From Pelotomaculum sp. (lineage in GTDB: Bacteria > Bacillota > Desulfotomaculia > Desulfotomaculales > Pelotomaculaceae): 64,000 nucleotides of DNA. The position numbers and the translations under genes were made by a program. The notes under the pieces are model-generated. The model was not told the origin of the DNA. It saw only the letters and a list, made by a program, of their open reading frames with translations, and searched no databases. Below, piece by piece: positions 7,934-16,745 of the stretch (position 1 is its first letter; each line of letters opens with the position of its first letter). The stretch spans positions 16,293 to 80,292 of the forward strand of contig JAHDOA010000008.1 of NCBI GenBank assembly GCA_018435055.1. The letters run 5' to 3'.

Positions 7934-10900
7934 CTAACATCTGGACGCTCCGCAATTCCTGCACACCAGGCAGCCTTCAGCCCTTTCCAGGGCCGCTTCG
8001 CCACACGCCTCGCAGATTTTCCCCGTATCAATGTCTTTTTTAGCAGGGCAACCGCCGTTGCAGCGCTGGTCCAGCTCCGCCTTGACCTGGTTAAGCTGCT
8101 TGGCGATGGCTGAGGCGCATGATTTGCCTGGAGATACCTTTTTGCCCTTGCCCCGGGCCAGCATGTATGACGGGCAAGAGTGGGTGCCTTCCAGCTGCTC
8201 GGTGATATTTTCAACAGAGATACCGCCCCGGATAGCCAGGCTGATTAACCGGGAGGCCGCCTCGGTGTATACCAGGCAGCCGCCGTCAGAGCCGGTGGTG
8301 ATGAAGGTTTCCAGTATTTCCCCGTTTTCCGGCTGGTAGTTTATGGTCAGGTAGATCTTGCCGCAACCGGTGTCTAGCCGGTGGGTCATGCCCTGAGCGC
8401 ACACCGGACGGGGCAGGATTTCACCGCGCCGCAGCTCCGCTGACGGCCCGGCGTCCTGCCCGCCGCCTACCGTTACCGTCCCTTTCTTGCTGCCTTCCCT
8501 GAAAACTGTGACCCCCTTGAGGCCCAGATCATAGGCGGTCTTATAGCATGTCCCGATGTCTTCCGCAGAGGCTTCCTCAGGCAGGTTTATTGTCTTTGAC
8601 ACCGCGTTGTCCACATGTTTTTGTACCGCCGCCTGCATCAGGAGGTGGTCGATCGGAGCGATTTCCTGCGCGCCTTTGAAAATCCCGGCAACCTCCGCCG
8701 GTATCCCTGACATCCCCTGGCAGGAGCCTTTTTCTGCAACGGCAGCCAGCGTTTCCTCCGGGATTTCATAGCCCTTTATGGATTCCAGGAACAGGGGTGA
8801 GAACACCTTCAGGTCACCGGCCACGTTGGTGGATTTGGTATAAGCCACGGCAAATATCGGCTCTACCCCGTAACCCTCGCAGCCGGCCATGGTAGTCACC
8901 GAACCTGTCGGGGCAATGGTAATGCAGGCTGCGTTCCGGCGCCTTGCTTCCGGGTAAAAAACGCTCTTATCCCACAGCGGAAAGCACCCTTTTTCTTCTG
9001 CCAGCTGCGCTGAAGCGGTATGCGCCGCCTGTCGCATCAGCCCGGTGATGTTACCGGCCAGTTCCCTGCCCTCAGCGGAGTCATAAGCCAGCCCGGCTTT
9101 GATCAGCGCGTCCGCCAGCCCGGTAAAGCCCAGCCCGATCTTCCTGGTCGCCCTGGTCGCCGCGGCTATTGCAGGCAGTGGATATTCTGCCACATCGATG
9201 AGGTTGTCCAGGAAACGCACGGCCAGGGTGACAGTTTCTGCAAGCAGCTCTTTGTTAAACTCACCGCCTGTGGTAATCATCCTGTCCAGGTTGACGCTGG
9301 CCAGAAGGCAGGACTCGCCGGGGCTGAGCGGCTGCTCGCCGCAGTTATGGGCACAGACGCCGTTGGCGTCAAAGGCGTTTAAACCGGGTACGCATACATC
9401 GTACACGTCTTCGTTTCCCTGGTCCACTACTGATAGTACGGTTGCCAAAAATCTCTCCTTGTTCATTTTTCGTTTATAGTTACTGATTAGATTTTTTAAT
9501 TTTTGGGACTTCTCGCTGTCAAAGAAATTAACGCCTTCAGCAAATACCAGCACATTATCTTTACTAATTACCAGCTCATGCTGTGCTTTCGTATTATATT
9601 TCTTGTAAACCTTGCTGGCGACACCCAGGCGCAGCAACATCCGTTGTACCGCGTACAGGATACCTGGATCCCTTTGTGAAAAACGGATGCTAATACCTTT
9701 TTTATGATCACTGATCACAGTACCGTCCGAATCGAATAATCCACGCAAAAAACCGCGATAACCGTCGGAAGAAGCCATCTCTATTTCACGGGTAATGGTT
9801 TTACCACCCGGTAACATTCCCATTTTATGAGCGACGCTCAATATTGCCGCTTCTTGATTAAGTGTCCCATCTCCCAATAAAAGACCCAACTGGTAGCCTT
9901 CTTCTTCTGTAAGCACGCCGGGCCAACTGGCCAGGGCCCGGTGATTATGCAGAACTATTTTATCCCCAGGCGTCAAATCAGCTACAGGTGTCCATTCTTT
10001 TTTGATCAAATCGCGGGTTTTACTGACCGCCTTGAGGACCTTATGGTCAGCGGTGAGTCTAATGCTGTACCCTTCACAGGTATCCAGCCTCACCACTTGT
10101 TTTACCCCGGTCTTAAAAAAACCGCTACTGCTGGTTTTGTAAGGGAGGCCGTCGGCAATTACGTTAAACTGAAAACCCAGGAGATCCTCAACCTGCCGTG
10201 GGCCTCTATCTGTCATAATCCATGTGTTGCCGGTAATACATGGGTTAGTGGCGTTGATCGTGTTCTCTGGGACAGGGTTGCCATCTTGCAGCCTGTCCAG
10301 GAAGATTACACCCGGGTCACCGCAGCTGTGGGCGGCTTCAGTAATCATCTGCCACAGCCGGCGCGCGGGCAATTCCCGGCGCGCCTCGCCGTTGAAGACC
10401 AGCTGCCAGGGCAGGTCTTTATCCAGCGCCTCCATGAACTTGTCCGTCACTCCCACCGAAAGGTTGAAATTTGTTAGTCCGCCTTCTTTTTTGACCTCAA
10501 TAAAGTCGATAACCTCCGGATGGTCGATGTTCAATATGCCCATTATAGCGCCGCGCCTCACGCCGCCCTGTTTGACCATGCCGGCGGAGGCGTCGTACAG
10601 CCTGATCAATTCGACCACCCCGGACGCCTTTCCCTTGGTGGTTGTTACCAGGTCCCCTCTGGGCCTGATCGACGAAAAATTGTAACCCACACCACCGCCG
10701 GATTTAAAAACAAGCGCCGTGTCTTTAAGGGTATCATACATAGACTCGAGCGTATCCCCCACCGAGAGCACAAAACAAGCCCCTGGCTGCCAGGGGCGGT
10801 CCGCCTTGCCCATGTTGGCCCAGATGGGGGTGGAAGGGATAAACAACAGTTCACCTAAAATGTGGCTGAATTTTTCTTCCCATGCTTTTTGATCTATTTT

Positions 10901-11032
10901 TTCCGCGCCCGCTGCTGTCCTGGCCAGGCGCGTAACAGCTTCCGCAAAGGTTTCACTGACTTGTCCGTTTTCATCTTTCCCGGCGTAGCGGGCGTCAAAC
11001 ACTTTTTGTCCGGCTGGAGTTAGCTGCCGCAT
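7934..11032 (-). CDS. nrdJ: Class II (B12-dependent) ribonucleotide reductase with intein
   Basis: Adenosylcobalamin-dependent ribonucleoside reductase, making deoxyribonucleotides without oxygen. The 1032-residue precursor contains a 299-residue intein (residues 265-563), and the spliced enzyme would be about 733 residues. Host motifs include GACFVLSVGD, KSGGGVGYNFS, the radical loop NP-CGEQPLSPGESC split by the intein, and NAAC-TIAPTGSV. The C-terminus ends in a zinc ribbon with CEAC and CRNC pairs. The intein sits immediately before the cysteine of NPCGE, the thiyl-radical site, so activity depends on splicing. No ATP-cone is visible at the N-terminus. AAAGGTGG precedes ATG. Two NrdR-like boxes lie upstream. 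cbiA in this window fits the cobalamin need. Confidence 0.95.
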   Translation of the reverse strand: MRQLTPAGQKVFDARYAGKDENGQVSETFAEAVTRLARTAAGAEKIDQKAWEEKFSHILGELLFIPSTPIWANMGKADRPWQPGACFVLSVGDTLESMYDTLKDTALVFKSGGGVGYNFSSIRPRGDLVTTTKGKASGVVELIRLYDASAGMVKQGGVRRGAIMGILNIDHPEVIDFIEVKKEGGLTNFNLSVGVTDKFMEALDKDLPWQLVFNGEARRELPARRLWQMITEAAHSCGDPGVIFLDRLQDGNPVPENTINATNPCITGNTWIMTDRGPRQVEDLLGFQFNVIADGLPYKTSSSGFFKTGVKQVVRLDTCEGYSIRLTADHKVLKAVSKTRDLIKKEWTPVADLTPGDKIVLHNHRALASWPGVLTEEEGYQLGLLLGDGTLNQEAAILSVAHKMGMLPGGKTITREIEMASSDGYRGFLRGLFDSDGTVISDHKKGISIRFSQRDPGILYAVQRMLLRLGVASKVYKKYNTKAQHELVISKDNVLVFAEGVNFFDSEKSQKLKNLISNYKRKMNKERFLATVLSVVDQGNEDVYDVCVPGLNAFDANGVCAHNCGEQPLSPGESCLLASVNLDRMITTGGEFNKELLAETVTLAVRFLDNLIDVAEYPLPAIAAATRATRKIGLGFTGLADALIKAGLAYDSAEGRELAGNITGLMRQAAHTASAQLAEEKGCFPLWDKSVFYPEARRRNAACITIAPTGSVTTMAGCEGYGVEPIFAVAYTKSTNVAGDLKVFSPLFLESIKGYEIPEETLAAVAEKGSCQGMSGIPAEVAGIFKGAQEIAPIDHLLMQAAVQKHVDNAVSKTINLPEEASAEDIGTCYKTAYDLGLKGVTVFREGSKKGTVTVGGGQDAGPSAELRRGEILPRPVCAQGMTHRLDTGCGKIYLTINYQPENGEILETFITTGSDGGCLVYTEAASRLISLAIRGGISVENITEQLEGTHSCPSYMLARGKGKKVSPGKSCASAIAKQLNQVKAELDQRCNGGCPAKKDIDTGKICEACGEAALERAEGCLVCRNCGASRC
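9344..10240 (-). mobile_element. Intein in NrdJ with shortened LAGLIDADG endonuclease
   Basis: The intein begins with Cys (CITGNTW, residue 265), has the block B signature TADH (residues 327-330), and ends HN before +1 Cys (residue 564), so all self-splicing residues are present. Between the splicing blocks are two LAGLIDADG-like motifs, LGLLLGDG (about 382-389) and LRGLFDSDG (about 429-437). They are only about 45 residues apart, roughly half the usual spacing, so the homing endonuclease is probably shortened and may be inactive. Both motif aspartates remain. Total length is 299 residues, small for an endonuclease-bearing intein. Confidence 0.93.
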
Positions 11033-11085
11033 GCGATTACCACCTTTTTGACTTTTTGCCCAGTTTTATAAGGAAAAAAATATTG

Positions 11086-11133
11086 ATACAATATATATTG
11101 GTATAATTATACCAGATAACTATATATTGTGGT
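11086..11133 (-). promoter_or_regulatory. Tandem NrdR-like boxes upstream of nrdJ
   Basis: Two sites match the NrdR core CWATATATWG. CTATATATTG at 11120-11129 is perfect. CAATATATAT at 11089-11098 has one mismatch. Their centres are 31 bp apart, three helical turns, as reported for NrdR box pairs. A perfect 14-bp palindrome GGTATAATTATACC sits between them, and TATTGA/TCAATA arms enclose both. NrdR is the standard repressor of ribonucleotide reductase genes. The nrdR gene itself is not in this window. Confidence 0.65.
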
Positions 11134-11158
11134 CAATATTTTTTCAAGCTATATTATA

Positions 11159-12322
11159 TTATTTATTAACAGGGTAGGACTGGCCTTCCCCTAACACCGC
11201 GTGGGCTTTGGGCATCCATTCGCTGATACTTATTTTTTGCGGGCATTTTTCTTCGCACGCTTTACACTGCACACACGAGCCGGCCCGGCTGGCCTCTGCC
11301 ATGTAATTGGCGTAGATGCCGCGGCTGGTTTCCACATCTCCATAGGTAAAGCCGTCGTTAAACAATTTAATAATTCTCGGTATGTTAACCTCATTGGGAC
11401 ACGGCAGGCAGTAACCGCACCTGGTGCACGGGATCAGGGTCATATCTTTGTATTTATCCCTGGCCCGCCCTATAACCGCTAATTCTTCAGGCCCCATGGC
11501 ATTTATACCGGACGTGTCCGCAGAGGCAATATTTTCCTCCACCTGGCGCATGGTGTGCATGCCGCTCAGCAGCAGCGACACTTCCGGCTGGTTCCATACC
11601 CACTGCAGGGCCGAATCAACAGGGGTTTTTCCTGTTTTTTTAAACACATTCAACACCGGCGCGGGCGGATTAGCCAGCCTGCCGCCCAGCAAAGGCTCCA
11701 TAATCACCACAGCCAGCCCTTTAGAGGCCGCGTACCGCAACCCCCTGGCGCCCGCCTGGTGTTCGGTGTTCATGTAATTATATTGGATCTGGCAAAAGGT
11801 CCATCCATTATACCCATCGATAATTTCCTGGAAAACATCATAGCGGTCGTGAAATGAAAATCCTATATACCCTATTTTTCCGTCCCGCTGGGCTGATTCC
11901 GCTTTTTCCAGCAGATTCATTTTGATTACTACGTTATCCCATCTTTTTTTGTCCAGGCCATGAAACAGGTAAAAGTCAATATAATCAGTCTGAAGCTTTT
12001 TAAGTTGTTCATTTAAAAAGAGGTCGAAATCCTCTGTTTTTTTTATAGACCAGACCGGCGACTTGGTGGCAAGTCTTACTTTTCCTCTGTAACCGTCTTT
12101 TAGTGCCTTACCCGTGACAATTTCACTGTTTTTTTCGTGGTATGGATACGCTGTGTCGACATAATTGACGCCCCGGTCTATAGCGAAACGGATCATCTGT
12201 ATGGATTCGGCTTCATCTATGTTGCCGCTTAAAGCTTTTCCGTCAACCGTCGGCAGGCGCATACACCCGAAACCCAGGGCCGAAGCCTGCCAATCAAGGC
12301 TGCCGAATCTTCTATATTGCAT
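11159..12322 (-). CDS. Aldo/keto reductase with C-terminal 2x[4Fe-4S] domain
   Basis: An NAD(P)H-type aldo/keto reductase barrel (residues about 1-285: MQYRRFG, GFGCMRLP, DTAYPYH with the catalytic Asp/Tyr, LFHG histidine). It is followed by a ferredoxin-like extension with CTRCGYCLPCP and CVQCKACEEKCP. This two-part architecture is common in anaerobes and suggests electron exchange between ferredoxin and a carbonyl substrate, but no substrate is known. The ATG at 12322 is chosen over 12349 because AAAGGGG lies nine bases before it. It lies downstream of a small ORF and the SOD gene on the same strand. Confidence 0.9.
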   Translation of the reverse strand: MQYRRFGSLDWQASALGFGCMRLPTVDGKALSGNIDEAESIQMIRFAIDRGVNYVDTAYPYHEKNSEIVTGKALKDGYRGKVRLATKSPVWSIKKTEDFDLFLNEQLKKLQTDYIDFYLFHGLDKKRWDNVVIKMNLLEKAESAQRDGKIGYIGFSFHDRYDVFQEIIDGYNGWTFCQIQYNYMNTEHQAGARGLRYAASKGLAVVIMEPLLGGRLANPPAPVLNVFKKTGKTPVDSALQWVWNQPEVSLLLSGMHTMRQVEENIASADTSGINAMGPEELAVIGRARDKYKDMTLIPCTRCGYCLPCPNEVNIPRIIKLFNDGFTYGDVETSRGIYANYMAEASRAGSCVQCKACEEKCPQKISISEWMPKAHAVLGEGQSYPVNK

Positions 12323-12392
12323 TAATAAATGCCCCTTTACCGGTCTCATTCTCTGACAGCAGTTTTAACGAAAATCAATGGGCAGTTTTAGG

Positions 12393-12467
12393 TCATGCCC
12401 AGGACCACAGTTTACATCCACCTTTGCAATGGGCTACCGGCCGCAGCATGTATCTTTTTCCGAGCAT
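12393..12467 (-). CDS. Small ORF, 24 residues, unknown function
   Basis: A complete ORF (ATG to TGA) preceded by AAAGGAGG with a seven-base spacer, the best ribosome site in this neighbourhood. The peptide starts MLGKRYMLRPVAHC and has a CKGGC pair followed by an aromatic end (KLWSWA). It ends 70 bases upstream of the aldo/keto reductase start, on the same strand. It may be a real small protein, a modified peptide precursor or a translated leader controlling the next gene. I do not recognise a family. The ribosome site is seen directly; any function is open. Confidence 0.5.
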   Translation of the reverse strand: MLGKRYMLRPVAHCKGGCKLWSWA

Positions 12468-12631
12468 TTTTATACCTCCTTTATTAAGATATAATTCTTA
12501 GTTTTTCATGGGAGCATTCTATAACCGCTTAATACTGCTGTTTAGCAAAACTTCTAAAAAAGCAGCGGTCATACATAGTTAATATATCACGCTCGCTACC
12601 GGGATGGCAATTAATATTTATGGGAGCTGTT

Positions 12632-13234
12632 TTAACCTCCACAGGTACATTTACACCTGTCGTTTACCCCGTCCCAGTCAACCAGGTTCCACCAGGCTTC
12701 CACCCAGGCGGCGCGCTTATTCTGATATTTCAGATAGTATGCGTGCTCCCAGACATCCAGGGCAAGTATGGGCTGCACCCCCCACATGGTCAGGTCCTGG
12801 TGCTTTTCGGCCGTCAAAATCTCCAGCTTACCCAAAGCCGGGCTGCAGCATAATAGGGCCCACCCGGAACCTTCCACCGCTACTGCCGCAGCTGAAAACT
12901 GTTTCTTGAAATTTTCAAAGCCGCCAAAGTCCCTGTTGATCATCTCCGCTATTTTTCCTGTGGCCGGGCCGCCTCCGTCCGGTTTCATGCTTTCCCAGAA
13001 TAATGCATGTAAAATGTGCCCTGACCCATGAAAAGCCAGCTCTCTCTCCCAGTGTTTAACCAGGCTGAAATCTCCTTTTTCCCGGGCTTCAGCCAATTTT
13101 GCATCGGCATTGTTGAGTCCGTCCACATAAGCTTTGTGGTGGGCGTCATGGTGCAGTTTCACTGTCTGCTCATCGTAATAAGGTTCCAGGGCGTTATAAG
13201 CGTAGGGTAGTTCGGGCAGTTGATATTTTGGCAT
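12632..13234 (-). CDS. Superoxide dismutase, Fe/Mn type
   Basis: A 200-residue Fe/Mn superoxide dismutase that disproportionates superoxide in the cytoplasm. The four metal ligands are visible: His28 (LHHDAHH), His76 (HILHALFW), Asp160 and His164 (DVWEHAYY). The tail after the usual end (WNLVDWDGVNDR) adds CKCTCGG, three cysteines in five residues, which the family normally lacks. The ribosome site is weak. A second, divergent family member is encoded 450 bases upstream. In an anaerobe both belong to oxygen defence, as does the rubrerythrin at 38 kb. Confidence 0.94.
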   Translation of the reverse strand: MPKYQLPELPYAYNALEPYYDEQTVKLHHDAHHKAYVDGLNNADAKLAEAREKGDFSLVKHWERELAFHGSGHILHALFWESMKPDGGGPATGKIAEMINRDFGGFENFKKQFSAAAVAVEGSGWALLCCSPALGKLEILTAEKHQDLTMWGVQPILALDVWEHAYYLKYQNKRAAWVEAWWNLVDWDGVNDRCKCTCGG

Positions 13235-13279
13235 TTAATCGACCTGGTTTCTGAAACCTAGACATATCTGAGATATCAA

Positions 13280-13500
13280 GAATAACCCGGATTTGTTGAG
13301 GTTTCTCTCCCGCCGACTAACGGGAGGCAGTGTCACAGGATTCAACTGCCGGGCCCACAGGCTCTAGCCTGTGTTCCGGATGCTTTGCTTCCCTCCGGCA
13401 GTTCCCTGGCGCTTCCTAATGCTACGCGTACTGCCCGGAAGAAGGTGTTACCTCCACCTGGATATTTACTTGTGACAACGGCCTTTCGCTGCGTGTACCG
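13280..13500 (-). mobile_element. Possible IS200/IS605 right-end (TnpB tail/omega-RNA-like) relic
   Basis: A GC-rich, strongly structured stretch inside a 450-base gap between the two SOD genes. On the minus strand, CTGCCGG...CCGGCAG arms enclose an ACAGGC/GCCTGT hairpin, followed by a CTCCCG/CGGGAG hairpin and then AACCTCAAC. A short open frame running to the first hairpin (ending ACGPGS and stop) resembles the low-complexity tails of TnpB proteins. IS605-type right ends combine these traits, and the omega-RNA guide would then read into the sod upstream region. No TnpB body is present. Recognition is by pattern only. Confidence 0.35.
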
Positions 13501-13683
13501 TGTCACCCGCAATATCTTTAAAGGTTAACCTATACCTGGCATGTTTTTCCTGTAAACCTGCCATAAAACCAGGCTTTTCACCTTCCTTTTCGTTAATTTT
13601 TTAATTCCAGCTAATACGGCTTTTTTTACGGAGAACCACTGTTACCAATTGGTCATTAATTTGAACGCTGGTTATTTGACTTT
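13501..13683. other. Remainder of the gap between the SOD genes
   Basis: No confident gene. A 32-codon minus-strand ORF (13466-13564, MAGLQEKHARYR...) exists, but its ribosome site is poorly spaced. The stretch may belong to the same relic as the structured region beside it. Confidence 0.4.
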
Positions 13684-14295
13684 CTACCTAGTATAACCGG
13701 GACTGTTTCTGCTTTTATACATCTGCAGGACGGCATGCAGTCTTTTACTTACCACCGCCCAGTCCACCCGTCTCAAAAATTCCCTGATATAATCCCGACG
13801 GGTTGGAAACGTTGTACAGTAAGCGTGTTCATATAAATCCAAAACCAGTAGCGGCGCCACCGACCATACGCCTTCGGCGTGGCTGTCCGAAAAATAATTG
13901 TCCAGCGCGCCTTTCTCCAGATCAAAACCCAGTATCACCCACCCCCTGGCGCACATCGCCAGCGCAAAAAATTGCTTTTCCCATTCCTGCAGGGATCCGA
14001 AATTGCGCTCAAGCATGCCCAACATTTCCGTAGATGGTAAAGTTGGCATTTTTTTCGCAATATTTTCGAAAAAATATTTATGCAGTTTTACTGAATTTAG
14101 AGCATGTGTGTGCTCAATTTTCAGGGACCGGAGGGTGCAATACGTCGGGTTGGCCATGGATATATCCACCTTGAGCAGCCTGGCTTCAATTTCCTTTATC
14201 TTGTTTTCATGTTCTGCGGGGTAGCGCGTATAATGCTCATCTAAAAGCTCCCTGGAAAAACCGCCGCGGACATCCCGTAAATTTTCCTCATCCAT
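13684..14295 (-). CDS. Divergent Fe/Mn superoxide dismutase family protein
   Basis: A 203-residue SOD-fold protein that keeps candidate metal ligands (numbered from the longer frame): His31 in LLDEHYTRY, His82 in KLHKYFFEN, Asp163 and His167 in DLYEHAYC. The surrounding residues differ strongly from classical SODs (HHxxHH is reduced to EHYTRY), so activity and metal choice are uncertain. An in-frame ATG at 14325 exists, but AAGGGGG nine bases before ATG 14295 favours the shorter start. It sits upstream of the classical SOD gene, same strand. Confidence 0.8.
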   Translation of the reverse strand: MDEENLRDVRGGFSRELLDEHYTRYPAEHENKIKEIEARLLKVDISMANPTYCTLRSLKIEHTHALNSVKLHKYFFENIAKKMPTLPSTEMLGMLERNFGSLQEWEKQFFALAMCARGWVILGFDLEKGALDNYFSDSHAEGVWSVAPLLVLDLYEHAYCTTFPTRRDYIREFLRRVDWAVVSKRLHAVLQMYKSRNSPGYTR

Positions 14296-14373
14296 TTGCC
14301 CCAGCCCCCTTGTCATTAAAGCCATTATAGCCGTAGTTACTTACAGGCAAATTATAAAATCCTTAAAATTTTA

Positions 14374-14402
14374 TTAAAAAAAGACGTTATCAAAACGTCT
14401 TT
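14374..14402 (-). terminator. Intrinsic terminator after the two-component operon
   Basis: Minus-strand AAGACGTT/AACGTCTT hairpin followed by seven T, beginning directly after the response-regulator stop codon. It closes the four-gene operon at 14.4-18.4 kb. Confidence 0.88.
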
Positions 14403-15092
<690 letters not shown>

Positions 15093-15094
15093 AA

Positions 15095-16729
15095 TTAGCT
15101 CACCTTCCCTTTCCCTTCAGTCTCTCCCGTTGGCAACATGAAAGTAAATGTGCTGCCCTTATTTATTTTACTGTCTACCCTAATATTGCCGCCTTGCAAA
15201 TCAACAAGTTTCTTGGCAAGCGCAAGACCGATGCCGGTACCGTTATATTTTCTGGAAGTGGTGCCGTCAACCTGCTGAAAAGGTTGGAAAATTTTTTCCT
15301 GGTCGACTGCTTCTATACCAATCCCAGTATCTGCAACAGATATGTAAACGCCGGTGGAATCATCCTGCCTGATCCCCACAGTTACCTGACCGCCCGGGGC
15401 GGTAAATTTTAAGGCGTTAGAAAGCAGGTTGGTCAGTATCTGCCCTGTTTTTTCCCGGTCCCCCCACATTTTTACAGGGTTACCGGCCCGGGGTACTGCG
15501 AGGATTATACTCTTTTGATTGAAAAGAGGCCTCATCTTGCTGGAAACCTCATTAATTAGTTCATAAACATTCAGAGCTTCTTTATATAATACCGTCTTAC
15601 CGGCGGCAATTTTCGACAAATCCAGAAATCCATTAATCCGGCCAAGAAGTTCTTTACCGCTGTCGCTAATCTCCTCCAGATAATCCTTCTGCATCTCGTT
15701 CAGTGTCCCGGTACGTTCATCTAACAGTATTTCAGTAAAAGCGATAATAGCAGAAAGAGGTGTTCGCAATTCATGGTTGGTGTTGGCAAGGAACTCATCT
15801 TTTAGACGGTCCGCTTCCAGCATCTGCTGGTTTTTTTCAGCCAGCATTTCCCGCTGCCTGGCCAGAGTCCTGTTTGTCTCATAAAGCATGCCCAGGGCAT
15901 CATCTATGATCGCCTTAAATATGAAGGCAAAGGAAAATACCTGGAATATGTGGCCCAGTAAATTATAGGTGTCATACGGGTTTAAATAATAGGTAAAGGC
16001 CAGATCGCTCATAATTATGATGATCAGCGCCATGCCCAGATAGAGACCCTGGCTTTGCGCCCATTTCTTCGTCAGGATCCAGAACGCGGCAATAGCTTCG
16101 ATTGCTATCACCAGGTAGCCTAAAAAGACTTTGGGGATAGTCTGGCTTCCAGCCGCCGCGTCATACATATCAGGCAGGACAGCAAGGTTCGTGACTATGA
16201 GATAAATCACGCTGGCGCTTAATAGAAACGATAACGTGGGAATCAAGGCTGATTTGTGAATAACCACAATTCTTTCGCCGTAAACCACGGCAGCCAGCAA
16301 TCCAATGGCCAGGAGCAGCTTGGTAATAATAAACAGGGTTGAGGCCTTATCGACTGTGTTGGGTGTAATAAAGTCAGGCATACCCATATAAGAAAGGGCA
16401 TGCGCAAATTCAAAAGGGGCTACCAGGCAGAAGGTCAGCGAAAATAACAGCATTTTCAGCTCATGTTTATATTTATAATCATACCAGCTCATCAAAGCGG
16501 CGCATATAGCCACAGCCACAATGACAAACTCGATGACCATGTGGAGTACAGGGTAGATTTCCGATCCGATAACTGTATAATATCGCCCTGCTAAAAATAC
16601 AAGAAAAATGAAAAAAAGAAACCAGGCGCCTGCTGCAGGCAAAAACCGCCCACCGGTTAACATGCGCTCTTTTATTGGGATTGTACGCATTACAGTCGCA
16701 GCCGCCTCCCTTCTCACGTAAACCAGCAC
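15095..16729 (-). CDS. MASE3-type membrane sensor histidine kinase
   Basis: An integral-membrane histidine kinase. The first 275 residues form about seven or eight hydrophobic helices of MASE3 type, then a short coiled coil, then HisKA with His319 in TNHELRTPLS and a complete HATPase_c (NLLSNALKF, DTGIGI, GTGIGLALAKKL). Ligand unknown. The GTG at 16729 is a possible start, but ATG at 16690, behind GGGAGG with a long spacer, is an alternative. It follows the cupin gene by 16 bases and overlaps none. The operon context (Fe-S and cysteine-dioxygenase-like proteins) suggests a redox or thiol signal, which is inference. Confidence 0.9.
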   Translation of the reverse strand: MLVYVRREAAATVMRTIPIKERMLTGGRFLPAAGAWFLFFIFLVFLAGRYYTVIGSEIYPVLHMVIEFVIVAVAICAALMSWYDYKYKHELKMLLFSLTFCLVAPFEFAHALSYMGMPDFITPNTVDKASTLFIITKLLLAIGLLAAVVYGERIVVIHKSALIPTLSFLLSASVIYLIVTNLAVLPDMYDAAAGSQTIPKVFLGYLVIAIEAIAAFWILTKKWAQSQGLYLGMALIIIIMSDLAFTYYLNPYDTYNLLGHIFQVFSFAFIFKAIIDDALGMLYETNRTLARQREMLAEKNQQMLEADRLKDEFLANTNHELRTPLSAIIAFTEILLDERTGTLNEMQKDYLEEISDSGKELLGRINGFLDLSKIAAGKTVLYKEALNVYELINEVSSKMRPLFNQKSIILAVPRAGNPVKMWGDREKTGQILTNLLSNALKFTAPGGQVTVGIRQDDSTGVYISVADTGIGIEAVDQEKIFQPFQQVDGTTSRKYNGTGIGLALAKKLVDLQGGNIRVDSKINKGSTFTFMLPTGETEGKGKVS

Positions 16730-16745
16730 AGAATAATTCCTCGGT

